Positions 38,101 through 51,261 are shown, counted from the stretch's first letter. The stretch: DNA of 64,000 nucleotides from Apostichopus japonicus (GCF_037975245.1 NC_092564.1:16065984-16129983), one strand, 5' to 3'. The notes: generated by a model from the sequence alone, not told the origin. Numbers and translations: made by a program.

Positions 38101-41100
38101 TATCCACATGGAGTTAGTAGAACTTGCTGGCTAACTAAATTAAGGTGGCTATTCTTTGAAATATTTTTACAGCTCATTTCCATTTTTCCACCTGCACTAT
38201 AGAAAAGGGGTGGGGGCAACTGTTACAAGGCAGAGTGAGTTGGCAGGGGAGGAAGGGGAGATGAGTAGGTAAGGTGAATAGAACAGCAATATGTACACAG
38301 TTAGGAGAGATATGTAGGTTTGGTGAATAGAACACCAGCTTTAAAAGGAGGGGGGGGGGGGTTGGGATGATACCAATTTATCAGTTTACCTGTTTGGGGG
38401 TATTTAGGTAAAATGCTACCTGAATTGGATGTAAACAACTAGTTGTCCATCTGATGACCTCCGAAGCTTATTTTGGTTGTCGAAAACAGAAATTTGGTCA
38501 TCTGGGACAAACAAAATGACCATTAAACATTTGCCCTGGCTTCCAACTACATTTATAACTAACTTGCATTGACTATAAAATATTGCCCAATACCTTGAGA
38601 TTCTGTTGGGGAGGAGGGAAAGGGGGGTACTTTGGATAAATTGACAAAATATCAATGTGTAGACTATCTATAAGCCTAATGCAAGTGCTTACAATTTTTC
38701 TTTCTGTAGTGAAGATGTCATGAGGAATCAGAATAAGATCTTAGCCACCAATTTTAAGCTAGCTCAAAAAAAAGTGCAAAGTTATTACAGGAGGGCTGTA
38801 CCGTTGCGTTTGTGCCCTCAAACATTGGGGGATAATTTAAATTAGGAAGATAGAGATCGTCTGCTATTCTTCTGTTAATTTGTTATACGGTTACACTTGC
38901 ATGTCTCATCGGAGGTACATAGCTTAGACACAATGAACCTACCGTAGTAACACAACCAAATTTCTCTGTCTTTGTTCAATATTCCTCACAGTATACACTA
39001 GCTTTGTGATGTACTGTAAAATGAATGATATGTGGGAATGTTAATACCCCACTGTATGCATTTGTTTTCCTGTATACTGCCATCTATTTGTCAAATTGTA
39101 AATTTTGTTTTGGTGGTGGTATGACATGAGGGTGGGTGTTCTCTTTATAGTCTGTGTACCTTTTTCATTAGTGTGCAAACTGTGTAAAGATATGTGTGCC
39201 CACGCAAGCTGCTTTGGGAAGGGTAGTTTTAGATCCAAAACAACATGTATGACTTAAAGCTATAATAAACAATATTAAGGGATAATATGGACAGATTATC
39301 TTGTACATGTAGACATAACAACAACAGTTCACCAGTAGAAGGAATAGAAAGGAGAGGAACACTTGGGCATCATCCAGGGGGCAGGGTGTGTGGTGGGGGA
39401 TGATGGGGGAGATTTCTCCCCAGACCTTGCACCAATCATTTCTGGAACGACTTTTCTCTTATACTACTCCCTCAGTGACACTGTTTTTCTCCCATAGACG
39501 GGTTAAACTTACAAACACTTTAGCCACAAAGGTTCCTAAAACAAGGGGTCCCTTCCCCTCCCTCTCGCTCTTCCCCCTCCCTCGCCCAGAGCCGAGGCCT
39601 CTTCTCAAATTATTAATGTAACTAATTCTATTTTTTAAAGTTTTTTCTTAAAATTCCATTTGTAAGGCAATCTAAGAAGCAAGTTTCAATTTTTGAATTT
39701 TTGTAACAATTGGTTTTGTTGAATAAGTTGTTATTAATATCCATCTCAAAATATACAAGACTTGTGAACAAGGATATATGTGAACCAATAGTAGTAGAGG
39801 GAACATCGTTAGGATTGGGAGGGGCGAAGGAAGAGAGGGGAGAGGATCAGGAATGTACTGTCATCATAAAAGAAGGAAGGAAGAAAGGAAATTTAATTAC
39901 AACAGCTGTTATGTAATTGTTGATACTATAATTTACTACATATTAATTAAATGACTCATCATGCAACTAGTTTCATAAGGACACAAGTAATGTTATTCAG
40001 ACCCAAAATTGAACTCTAAACACCTTTACCGCCCCCACACCCATCTCACCATCAGACTCAGATGTTTAAAGGTTCATTTCTCAAAAATGAAAAGTGTTTG
40101 TCTTTTTGGTACAACCAGAACTGCTTAGTGTTATATATAACAGTCTAATACATACTAAAATGAATTTGGTGCCTTAAGTAATCTGTTAAGTCCTTTGCTC
40201 AGGTTGTCCAAAACTATATAAAAAGAATATATATAAAAAACAAAAACACTATTCTCTACTAGTGTAGGTACAAATACTCTACTGAAACTTGACGATCTTG
40301 TATCGTTAACTGTCCGTAGTTTTTTACTTCTACTTCATTTGGCTTCAAAATTTCGTCATTTCACAATAATTCCTCTACTCGGTAACCTACATTCTGGAGT
40401 TCCTTCAGATCTTTGTTTTTCTGAATCTACCGAAATTTGATTCCTAAAAGCTTTTTCTCCCCTCCTCTTTACTTGGGGACTCTTTAACGCTTTGAGGTTG
40501 AAAACAACGAGTTATTTTATTCCTTTTTTTGTTTTCAATTTCCTTTTACTTCTGCGTGCATTCTGAGTGTTTCAAAAATGGTACTTTTTTATACATTTTT
40601 TTTTATAGGAATATTGATTCTTTAATGGACTTGTTCTTCAAAAATCCTTGTCAATGAAGCGTAGGCAGATGAATGGAATAATAACAAGTGGGTCAGAGTC
40701 CTTGTTTTTTACTGTTGCTGATGAAAGCAGGTTAAAGGAAAATGAAAAGCTTGGATGAAAATTTGTTAATTGAAGGATGTTTGAAAGTTAAAATGTATCT
40801 GATTTGCAATGTTTTGAAGGTTAGGTCATCATGACCTATTACAACAAGAAAATTATCCTCACAGATTCACTCTACCATGAATGCTTGCCAGATAGATTGA
40901 GACATTTTCAATTATTTTTACATTATTGCACCCAAATGTTTGGTGTACTTTATGTCACAACTGTTCATGGCAAATATGGAAGCTCAGAGAGTCTGTTTGC
41001 TTGCTTTTGCTCTATAGTATTGAAATTGTTTATCCTTAGAAAAGGTTTCAGTAGCAAAGATTTTGACAAAATTTGAGGACCAGAGCAGGCCACTCACTCT

Positions 41101-44100
41101 CTAGCCAAATTTTAAGAGCACTGCATGATTTTCGGGAATTCCTTGCAGAAGATGTAACGTCACCACTGAATTTCAAGGAGAGAATTACACACAGAACTGT
41201 TAACATTAGTGTGACTAGTATGTAGATAGGTAATGTTAGACATGAATTGTCATATAATTTTTTTTGTAATCATTGCATTGTCAGTCATTGTCATACTTGG
41301 AAAAAGGTGTTACACAGTAGTGTGCTTAAGGTTTTTTGTATTATAAGGTAAGACTTAACTACCATACAAACCAAACTTGAAGGCACAGAATCAAAATCCT
41401 GTTGACATTTGAATGTCGCAGAAACTTTCATCCATGGCTGAAGATTTCCACAGGAGACCAAATTTTCCTAGGCATTTTCGTAAAAAAAAAAAAAAAAAAA
41501 TTCCTGTCAGAAAAGTTAGTAGTTTATCAAATTTTGCCCCAGTACAGGTGTTACTTTGAACTCTATCCAGACACATTATCATGATTTCATTTGTTGATGA
41601 TGACTATCTGTATGCTTCTAAAAAAAAATAGACATTGTTCCAGACATTCCTGTTAATTATTTTGTTAAATTTGCAGACAGTATAGTTTTGCATGAGATGT
41701 AATGATACCATGCTAGTCCTTATCCTATAACATCTGTTCATGTGCTTTATCAAAGCTGGGGTGGTAAAAGGTCTGAATGTAAGGATCAGCAACTGATATT
41801 AGATGCGACACAAACCAGCAGGGGATGGAGATGTTTTTGGGCCAGAAACCCATGGATGGGTGAAACAGGTTGTCTAGGATAAAGATTGTTATTGACTGCT
41901 CTAGGAGAGAGGGCTAGTCAAGGGTTAACTCAAGACTCCAACAGTCAATAGAGATGAATTGTTGATGAAATGGAACCGATTCGTTTATTACTTGTAGAAC
42001 ACAGAGATGAGAAAGGCTAGGAATGTCTACTGTATATGTGAACTAGTACTCCCAGGAGATGTGGTAGAATTAAATTAAGCATCAGTTCAGCTTCTTCTCT
42101 TTGTCTTCCCCCTCTCTCCCTCCCCTCCTCCTCTCCCTCACCCTCTCCCTCCCAATTACTCCCTCTCCCTCCCCCTTTTAATTTATTTAAAAATAACATT
42201 GATCAGATGAAGACATACTGTACAATGTTGTTTTTACTAAGATATTTTTCATGCTCAGTGCGAAGGTGACATGGCATATATGTGTCGTACCATGAGGTTT
42301 TTTCTCTTGATTAATTTTATTTTTTCTGGGCACAATGATTACTTAGTGTAAAAGTTGTAGGTCTTTCGGTTATGTTTGCTTGTCTCGTTTGTTTGATATA
42401 ATTGCTGAATATACTGTACATAGCGGACAAACATCTAATTTTTTCCCCTCTCGCAGTGAAGGGGCGGTAGGTGGGAGTGAGGGGGTGGTGGGAGGTAGGA
42501 GAAATTAACCCCAGACCATAAAACAGTTACTTAAAACAATATACCTGGATATCTGTCAGCGTAATATGACAAGTGGAGATATGCATTCATATTCAGTTTA
42601 TCTTCTAAACTTATGCCAAAATTTCAGTACTTTCTGGACATTTTGAGAAATGCTCATTTTCAACAAATAATTTGGTAGAACTACGTAGCAGTGTTTCCTC
42701 AGTTCGCCAGTATTTTAGGGATGTTAAATTTATTAGGGAACGTTTCATAGACTAGATTGGTCATCTCTCCGTCAAAGGATGCCAAATACTGTATGCTCTG
42801 TTTAGAATTCTATGGTCGTAATTCACATTGTTGCTTCATTCGGTCGTTAATTTATGATACCATATCTTTTGAAATTCATGGAATGCTCAGAGTGGGAGGA
42901 GGCGTTGATAACTGAATTATTGATAACGTCTACTTGTGTGTGCTTGAAATCCAAAGTCAACTATGATGACCATCTGTGTCAGTTTTAACATTGCAATTGT
43001 ATATACCTTGTTGATTATATGCAATGAACAAGCAGGATTTTGATGAATGATTGAGAGAATTCATGAAAATTCTCAATTTCATGACTTGAGGGAAGTATGA
43101 AGACTTAAGAAATGGGAGCTATGTGACATAACTGTTGTCTGGTCTGACCTAGCAGACCTTCTGTACTGCCACATGCCTATTGATGGATTCAACTCTCAGA
43201 AGCTCTGTCCCTCCCCCCCCCCCCCCCTTACTGGTCCTGATGATGGAAACATAAATTCACAAACATATTATACAAAGTGCTCCTTTGCTTGTCGTAGGGT
43301 GTCATTTCATTGGTTAAGTTTACACATTGTACACATTCCCAACTATGGTTAATAATATTCAATAACAAAATTTGATAGAACATTAAGAAACACAGAAAAC
43401 AATCAATGATGTAACATTTAGGGTATATGTACAAGTACATTCCTAAAGCTGGAAGATATCAGAGCATTACGTAGGACAAAATAAATATTGACTGGATTAT
43501 ATTATTTTTTTTATTCAGCACACTTTCAGTAGCTATATTTTTGGATATGTACAATATGTATTATGGCCTTTTGTCGTCGTATGGGCAAATGCTATTTATA
43601 ACTCAGTTTACTAACTGCATTGATATCAATTGATGCGTTAACTGAGTGATAGGTATATATGTAAAGGCAGTCAATTTGGCGAAACCCCCAGGCTTCATTT
43701 AATTCTAGGTGTAAAAGAGTCGAACAGTAGTTCGATGCCCTGGATATTGTTTGGGTATGTTCCATAATGCAAACTACATTTCAGTTTCCACTATTGGCAT
43801 CTACATATATATTCCATCCGACCATAATAGACTCAGCTGTGCACAATGTCGAGTCATTTCTGAATTGTATAATAGCACAGACTACTGTTGAGTGCAACCA
43901 TTGATTTTCATTGATTGTGCACTATTAACGATGTTCATCTTTGAATAGTCAAACCTCTCACTTTGCTCTCAGTTCCTTTATATGTAGTACGTCAACTCTC
44001 ATTAATATCATATTCATAACTGCCAAAGAAAGAGGCAATGAGAAAAATAATCAATAATAAAAAGTTTTGTTTGTCGTCTGTCGTCGTTAGGAAGAGTGAA

Positions 44101-47100
44101 GGAACTGCATAAACGTTGGAGGATTTTCTTGAATTATGTTATGTATAGAAAATAAATTAATTGACTTGAAGAAAGTCTGATGTATATATGTTTGTCAGTT
44201 CTGATTAATTTTCATTATGTTCTATGAGGTTAATTTATTCCATTAAAAGTAAAAGACAATATACAGTACAGTACTAGTGCTAGCATGACATTAACAGCTT
44301 TAATGTGTTGTTCCAAGGATGATAATCAGGTGGTATTAAGAACTTTTTCAGATGTTACTTTGAGCCCTGAAGCAGTGGCATTGAATGGAACATCTCAATC
44401 TCTGTGTTTTCCTCTCCTTATTTTTTGGGGGGGGGTAGTGGGGGGGGCATGTGCATTTCACTGTTGCTAGAAGACATGAAATAGTCACATTTGCAAAGAT
44501 GCTTTATACTGTTGTTTATACTGCCTACCAGTGGAGTCTGTTGCATTTTATCATGTGTGTGCATAGTTCAGACATGTTTATCTCTATGCACTTGCCAACT
44601 GGAAGATATGATGGTGTGGATGGTATGCTGATGTAGTAAATCATAACAAGTTCAACATTCCAGCTATGATAAAATCACTTGTTGCCTTCCAAATGATCAG
44701 GCTTCAATATGCTACCAGATTATGTCTGGATAAGATTAGGGTTTCATTATAACCCACATTTTGATCAATTGTACCACCCCCCTCCACCCCCCCCCTAACT
44801 ACATGCACCTGCAACAATGACAATTTAGTTAATTGCATCTCCATATCCATTGCACATACTGTAAGCATTCTCACTATAATCCCAACCAGTCAAACAGTTA
44901 AATTGATAGGATCCTTATTTTATTTTTGTTGTTGTTGAAGTACAGATAGAAACTTCATGGTATGGTAAACTCATCATCCTGCAAGGCCGGTCCCTGTTTC
45001 TGCTCTAAGCGTTACTAATATAATACAGTAGAATCTGGAACAAGGGAGCGCTACAGTCTGATTGGTGGTACTCTGGATGTTCCCTTTATGTCGTTAGTGC
45101 CATGTAATGCCCTACAAGATGAGGTCAAATCCTGGAAGACTCCAAACGGAGCTCTCCCCCTCACGACAGGCTCATTCAGTGGAGAAATAAAACTATTTTA
45201 CAGATAGTATTTTGGCCAAAGGCACAAATGTTGTTATGAGAAATGAAGAACAGGCCATTATGGTGAATTCCATAGCTACACCCCCTGTAGTTGATAGCAC
45301 TGCTTGACGCTCTGAGCAAGAAACACCAAGGTTTGCGAATTATTTGCTACTAAATAGATCCAAAATGGATGCGCAGGTAAACTTGTTGCGGTGTACATAC
45401 AGTAGTCAGGAATCGACAAAATAAGCTCAGCTCATCATAGCACCTAGAATTAGACATTGGCAGCCAAAAGTATCAGTACCGATGTCATTTTGGGAAGCGA
45501 TACAGCCTGGTCAAGCCACAGTTTTACCAGTACCTTTACGAGCCTGTACAAATATATCAATTTAGCCATTGCAAGGTTATAAACCACATAGTACATACAG
45601 TAAGTTCCAGTTCACCATGACAAGTAGGTGCAAATGTAACTGAGGACTGAATGAGTGGATCTCTCAAAATGAATGATGATATACAGTAGTTTTATTAAAA
45701 GAAACCTAAATTTACTTGATAAAAGTATTCAAGGGTTACAAAATACAGTAGTTAATTTTATGGTTTAGCTGAACTTACTTGCAATTTAACAATGATTTAC
45801 AGTAGGACCTACCGTACAATTAATGTTTTGCAGTTTCAATATACCTTCAAACTGTATTGTCAAGGCAGTGATAAAGCATACATAGCAAATTTGGCTTTTC
45901 TGGGTAAATAGATTTTTTACATTTACAACATCAGACATTACTTATGGTAATATTTTAATCTTGCCATTGTAATGCATGTAATATTAACAAAACCTTAAAA
46001 AAGTTTGTTTTTGCAAGATTTTTTCCAACTGTATTTATAAGAGTACAGAGTGCAATGATTCAATAATGAGAAACAGCATGGATACTTTATCTGTGAGCTA
46101 GGAAAAGGGAAAGTGTTAACAATTGATCTTTCTATAGGTTTGGCTCTACTTGGTTGTCATCAGACACTGGCAGACAAGTGTTGAAATATAATAAATAAAA
46201 TGGATATGGAAGCAGTATCTTGGTGAACTTGAAGCAAGTTCAAATTATAAAAACTGATTTGTTTTTGTTGTTGTTACATCTCAATGGGAGTTAAGTTGGC
46301 TCTTAAAGTGTGCATGGCATGTGTTGGATATTGCAAGAAATGTCTCATTTTTGCAACATTTGGCAACACGCACAAGATAAGACAATGGAAGTAATGCAAT
46401 ACAGTGTAACACAACACAATGCAATACAATGCATTAAAAAACAATACAAGACAAAGGGTTGTAGATACAAGTTTCCTATTAGTTAGATTTAATGGAAATT
46501 TAAACCGTTTATGTTTAGCGTGGTGCGAATACTAAATGAATCGCTTTGGTCAAAGTGATGCAAAGTTCCTGTCCAATACAAAACAAAGGTGTACAAAGAA
46601 ATACCTTTATTTATAATCAGGTTAGCCAGGAATTTTCCTTGGCTTCCCCTCTGACGTGCTTGCTCTCTCGGTCAGAGACGACCCGAACCGAGGCGTGCAG
46701 CTCTTAATCGCTAAACAATGGCCACGTCAATGTCATTCGCACGGGTAGTGTGTATAGTAAAATTCCACCATTCAGGCATTCACCATGCTGTGAAAAAATG
46801 TGCACCAAACTATTTTAATCCCATCTCGCATAACTGGGACACCGGCGATACAGTTTCACAACTCTCATACAGTAGGACGGAAACTATGATGGCTTGGCTC
46901 AAGTTCAAGAGATTCCTAAAAGTGAATGATCGGGTTTCAAGTTTACTGGCCTGGTCAAAAACATGGCCCTCCCCTGTCACTAGATTCAGGCTGGCAAAAG
47001 AACAAATACGTGGATACCTTAGTACTTTACAATGATAACAATTTCCTCTTGGACATTTCGGCATGCATTCCCAACCGACCAGTTGTGGAAGTGGAATTGA

Positions 47101-47844
47101 AATCCATGTACATAAACTTTTGTCCCAGAGACATATTAGGTTTGTGTTGTTTGTGTTTTTTGTTGTTGTTGTTGTGGGGAGGGGGAGGAGAGGGGGTTAG
47201 AAGAAGGTAATGGGCACAGGAATGGTAAGAATAGAAGGAAGGAGGAGAAAATTATTCTGAACCGAAACATTCACTGTTCTTTTCCAGAATTTTCAATGAT
47301 GATTTGATGCAAAGTTACCCTTGCTCACTTCACTCACTTTTGATTGAATTTATTCGTTTTTACTTTTCTTTTTCATTTCGTTTTGACAGCGGAAAGCTCC
47401 TCTTCGTTAAGAGTCACTACCTTGATTTCTCTAGCTGTGTCTCCTCTTAAATGTCACATCTATTGTTATTTCATGCAACGTGTGCATAACTCCTTGATGT
47501 GATAAATTACTCTTGTTATTGAATAACTCTGTACAAGCACTAATGAAATGAAAACAAAGAGTAACCTGTATAGAAAACTTTTTTTTTTCTCACCTTGTGA
47601 TAACTTTAATGCTTGAACCGTCTGAGGAAGATAGCATATATATGTATGGCAACTAAACACAGTCTTCGTGAAAATACAAATTTTGCTATCAGCCTGAAAA
47701 TTCTTGAAACGGTGTACATGCAAGTTTAGTTTGATCATTGCATTTCTAATTGGAAATCAAAATGAGATTTCCCCAAATTTTAGTAAACTAGCATTTATAA
47801 GACAAGCTGTGTAAGAAAGAAAAGCTGCAACAGCTGCTTCATCC
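26181..47844. other. Long stretch without a recognised gene (intergenic or large intron)
   Basis: About 21.7 kb in which I find no exon, RNA gene or complete element that I can support. C-rich tracts on the + strand lie at 34644-34677, 39549-39591, 42105-42176, 43213-43227 (15 C in a row) and 44768-44793. G-rich tracts lie near 30389-30402, 36059-36077, 36591-36615, 38348-38363, 44425-44448 and 47175-47197. Somewhat CpG-richer blocks lie at 31310-31450, 32570-32860 and 33830-34010, of unknown meaning. A splice-like AACAG/GTAAGT junction occurs at 37220/37221 but no matching exon is evident. Degenerate ACAATGCAAT-type repeats lie at 46385-46455. Confidence 0.4.
43213..43227 (+). repeat. Poly(C) tract, 15 C
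   Basis: An uninterrupted run of 15 C preceded by GTCCCT on the + strand. If this region is intron of the PCBP gene, the RNA copy would be a strong target for a poly(rC)-binding protein. It may also be ordinary homopolymer expansion. Confidence 0.8.
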
Positions 47845-48209
47845 CAAGGGCGTAGGAACCGGGGGGGCTGGGGGGGCGCCAGCCCCCCAGTGAAAAATGT
47901 GGAGGGGCGGAAGTATCATTCCGCCCCCCCGCTTCGCAAGTCAGAAAACCCCTTTTTCATTTCCAAATGAGAAAAAAATTTCATTTGGAGCACCAAATTG
48001 CATCTAAGGCCAGGTGAAAATGCAAAATTATATACAAAATGGAGTGGGTGGGTTGAAGTGTGCTATATTGCACCAAATTGCATCTGAGGCCACCTGGAAA
48101 TGCAAAAGATTCCAAAGGGGAGGGGGACACCCCCTCCCCTTATACCCCTCCCCCAGGCCGGCCATCAGTCTTCAGCCCCCCCACTCAAAAGTACCTTCCT
48201 ACGCCACTG
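47845..48209. mobile_element. Non-autonomous hAT-type DNA transposon (365 bases)
   Basis: The left end is CAAGGGCGTAGGAACC and the right end is GGAAGGTA-type in reverse (CCTTCCTACGCCACTG). The inverted repeats are CAAGGGCGTAGGAA and CAGTGGCGTAGGAA, 12 of 14 identical. The element is flanked by CTTCATCC at 47837-47844 and again at 48210-48217, a perfect 8-base target duplication. CAGTGGCGTA-type ends with 8-base duplications are typical of hAT elements. Inside, CACCAAATTGCATCT occurs twice about 80 bases apart (47990 and 48070), an internal partial duplication. There is no transposase. Confidence 0.88.
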
Positions 48210-49059
48210 CTTCATCCCCTGCAGCAAGGCTGAATCGATATCAAACAAAAGAGATGCGAAGATTAAATGCACAGGATGCTATAAGCCCCCTCCCCTCTCC
48301 TCCCCTCTCCTCTCCTCCCCTCCATCCCCCTCCCCTCCTCTCCCCTCCTCTCCACTCCCCTTCCCTCCATCCCCCCTTTAGGATCCTATTTTTGACACAT
48401 AACCTATACTCATTGCACATTTTGACTCACTCAGATACCAAATTATTATCATAAACTTCTTCCAGATAATACAAAATATCTGCAATTGAATCAAATCTTA
48501 ACTTGATGATATTACACTACTTCACAATCCTTCAAGGCACACATGCTTGACTGGTTAGTTTGGTGGAACTAATGCGGGAGCAATTATAGACAAATTGCCG
48601 GGATCCTCTGCCGAAGCTACAGTACATAAAACACATTTGTGACTGTACCACATGTGTTTGATGGAATACGTGGAATAGATTTGTATTTATAATTCATTCG
48701 ACTGTTCCCTTTTTCGTAATTGACATTTTTTTCGCTAGTACTAAATTGCATTGCCTTAAGTTATTTTGCCTCCATGAAGATTCTTGTTCCAGTTCATAGA
48801 TCATATCACCTTGGTAATGTGTTAAAGCGGCGGGTATCATTATTTATAAGTCTATCAAGTTACAAAAACAGCGATTGTCATGGAAAAATGACTTTTCGGT
48901 TATGTGTTTTAGTTGCATGGTTGCTGTTTTATAATGTGGATGCGTCTGGTTTGGTCCTTCTAGATCGTTGGCGTCATTGGTAATGTGTGATGAGGCAAGG
49001 AATCTACAGGTACGCGTGTTGTGTGACAACAAGATTGTAACTGCACGATATATTTAAGA
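48210..49059. other. Non-coding DNA with C-rich tract, no gene recognised
   Basis: A long CT-rich tract of CCCCTCC type lies at 48286-48376. A short + strand frame at 48888-48983 begins MTFRLCVLVAWLLFYNV, which resembles a signal peptide, but it stops after 31 codons and no clear splice donor extends it. Confidence 0.4.
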
Positions 49060-49310
49060 TGCATTGAGACCCAGGTTGGGCCCGTTTTTGATTGGAAAAT
49101 TATGAACAAAATGAAACAGAAAGAAGAGAAAAACTGTGGCTAGAATGAAAATCGAACCAGCGGCATCAGGCCTGCCCACTGCTCTGCCAACTGGGCTGTC
49201 CATCCCTTAGTTTCGTGGGGATCATATTGCTGGGGTTGGTAGTCTTGATTCTAGCCACAGATACCTTGTAGATTATGAGACCAGGGACAATCCCAGAATC
49301 ATTTTGATAC
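49060..49310 (-). mobile_element. tRNA-derived SINE, copy A of a neighbouring pair
   Basis: On the minus strand, GGACAGCCCAGTTGGCAGAG resembles a tRNA D arm with A box, and CCGCTGGTTCGATTTTC resembles the T arm with B box about 35 bases later. The tRNA-like part is followed by CTAGCCACAG. A related element in the same orientation follows at 49320-49610; the phrases GGCTAGAA and CCAACTG-GC-GTCCA are shared. Exact ends and target duplications are not clear. Confidence 0.5.
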
Positions 49311-49319
49311 ATAGCCCAG

Positions 49320-49610
49320 CTTTTTTAATGTGTATAAACATCAAAGTGAACAATGGAAAATTGACAGGGAACCATAAACAAACTGGAAAGTTTTGGCTAG
49401 AACAGCTGTATTTGTCAACCTTGTATTCTCAGGGTTACAAGGAGCTGTATCAATCTACCAACTGAGCCATCCAGCTCATAGTTGTTGATGATTCCTATGT
49501 CACCATTTCTCTTTGCTGGGGATATCAGTGAGAAATCATAGTATGTGGTATAACCTTATAGCCAGAGATCACACAACAGTTGCATAAGACCCAGAAAATG
49601 GCAGGGATGG
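49320..49610 (-). mobile_element. tRNA-derived SINE, copy B of a neighbouring pair
   Basis: On the minus strand, GAGCTGGATGGCTCAGTTGG followed by TAGATTG is a clear tRNA-like 5' part with A box. The B box region (AAGGTTGACAAAT) is decayed relative to GGTTCGAATCC. It continues into CTAGCCAAAAC, matching the CTAGCCACAG phrase of copy A. The two copies lie side by side in the same orientation and are diverged, so they are old or represent two subfamilies. Confidence 0.5.
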
Positions 49611-49981
49611 CATTTCAAGAGTAATTGGAGTTTTATGTATCTGTACACGTAATGTTATAAAACTGGAAAGAACAATACAAAGGGCAAAGTTTCTCTGCTC
49701 CCCCTCCTCCCCCTCCCCCGTCTTGATCCTGCTTACAGATTTAAAGAGGATGCTGACGACCCTTGTAACTATCCTTGATGAATGCTCAGAAATGTACTAA
49801 AATTAGAAACCTTTGACCAAAACTTGTAGCTTATTTAAGTTGTCCTTTCCCAATAGTCATACCCAGCAAAGTTTACTTTACAGCAGTTACAAAGCATCAC
49901 ATTAGAGTTTTTTTTTTTCTAAGTGGAGGAATTTTTTATATCCCGTCAAGTTTTGATTCAAGTATACCTCTTTACAGCGAT

Positions 49982-50130
49982 CTAAGTAAGTAAGTAAGTC
50001 AACTTTATTGAATCCCAGAAGGAAATTACATATCTGCGGTGATCAATACAATGAATGATACAAAATACAAAGAACATTGATACAATGAATGATACAAAAT
50101 ACAAAAAAACATTGATAATATACAAGAGTT
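49982..50130 (-). mobile_element. 3' end of a non-LTR retrotransposon (LINE), probably L2/CR1-like
   Basis: Read on the minus strand, the sequence runs AATTTCCTTCTGGGATTCAA then TAAAGTTGACTTACTTACTT, that is, a short 3'UTR motif followed by a four-base ACTT tail. A TTCTGGGATTCAATAAAG-style end with a short microsatellite tail is typical of L2/CR1/Rex-type LINEs. Just upstream (minus sense), a 37-base phrase with ATACAATGAATGATACAAAA is duplicated. No reverse transcriptase is present, so this is a 5'-truncated copy. The inverted repeat at 50134-50420 begins immediately beside it. Confidence 0.5.
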
Positions 50131-50133
50131 ATA

Positions 50134-50420
50134 TGATTGGTAGTGTGTTTTGTCAGGACGAGCGGACCTCTGACTGACTGGGCAGTTTATGGTTAAGTGC
50201 ATGGAGTTTAAATAAGAAAGATAAAGAAGACAGTTTCAAGAAATGCAAACACACCGAACAGTTGCTGCCTGCTGCTGCGTAGGCAAGCTTATTGCATAGG
50301 CCTATCTTAAACACTTGCGCAACATATTTGAACTCCTCCACCAACAATGGTATTTAATAAACCATAAACTGCCCAGTCAGTCAGAGGTCAGCTCGTCCTG
50401 ACAAAACACACCACCAATCA
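50134..50420. repeat. Large inverted repeat, 61-base arms at about 97 percent identity
   Basis: Left arm 50134-50194 and right arm 50360-50420 are reverse complements at 59 of 61 positions, separated by 165 bases. Each arm contains GTGTGTTTTGTCAGGACGAG (or its complement) and CTCTGACTGACTGGGCAG. The near identity implies a recent inverted duplication or a constrained fold-back. It lies beside a LINE 3' end, so an inverted partial LINE copy is one explanation; a transcribed fold-back RNA is another. Confidence 0.85.
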
Positions 50421-51261
50421 AACCTCAGGGATAGTAGAGAGAAGGAAAAATAATTCTCCCCCCAAAAACCCTTTAGAAAAGAAAAGCATAACAAGCACAG
50501 AGGTGAACTTGAATATATACATATATCCACCTCCTCATCATCATGATGGTCCTCACACAGAGCGCCTGTACTGGAATCTGAGAAGGGCTTCCATTTGACA
50601 GTTACCTCCTACATAAATCAAATTAGGTCTTGCTTGGGAACACTTAATTGCCAGGCATGTCTTTCCACTGCTTGTTGGAGGCCAAATGCAGATTTCTAGC
50701 AGTACAGCTGCTAGCAGACCCTAGCCAGTTAGCTATCTCCGTGCGTTGTTGTCTGAGTGGGACGCTAGCTACTCACAATTGACAAGAACTGAGTCAGTAG
50801 TATTCAATGCATGCTGCTGTTGTTGTGAGGTTCTTCTAACCTGCCAGCATAACTGTAGTGAGTGAGTAGTACATGTTGGTAAGGGAGGCTTTGCCATTTG
50901 TGTTTCGCTCAGTCGTGCAAGGAATGTCCGAGCTCTGTGCAGGTTGTTCATTATTAACTTTCAAAGTTAGGACAAGGTAAGGGATTTTTGTTGAACCTGT
51001 TGTTGTATTAAAAGCTTCTTCAATTTGACAGTTCTGATGGTGTGATTCATTTTCGGTGGAAAAGAGAAAATTATGACAATAATTGCAAGGAAGTAAGAAG
51101 AATGATTGAATCTGTCCTGGAAAGTTCATAAGATTCTGTGAGATATATTTTTAACTCGGTTGGACTTGAGAGATTTTGAGCTGACGTTGTGAACACCTAG
51201 TATTCAGGTAAAGCATTGTTTGTATTTTTTTATGTATATACATTCACATATACATATAGGA
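50421..51261. other. Non-coding DNA, no gene recognised
   Basis: Two donor-like sites occur on the + strand, ACAAG/GTAAGG near 50975 and TTCAG/GTAAAG near 51208, after a moderately CpG-containing stretch. These would fit an alternative 5' exon but there is no independent support. Confidence 0.3.

Noticed and set aside
46385-46455. ACAATGCAAT-type repetitive words
   Set aside because: Degenerate low-complexity sequence without clear period; not strong enough for a separate repeat call.
46640-47064. GC-richer stretch with frames of about 105 and 84 codons on opposite strands and a tRNA-like CGGTTCGGGTC
   Set aside because: No family match, no splice sites that fit, and no A box at the right distance from the B-box-like phrase.
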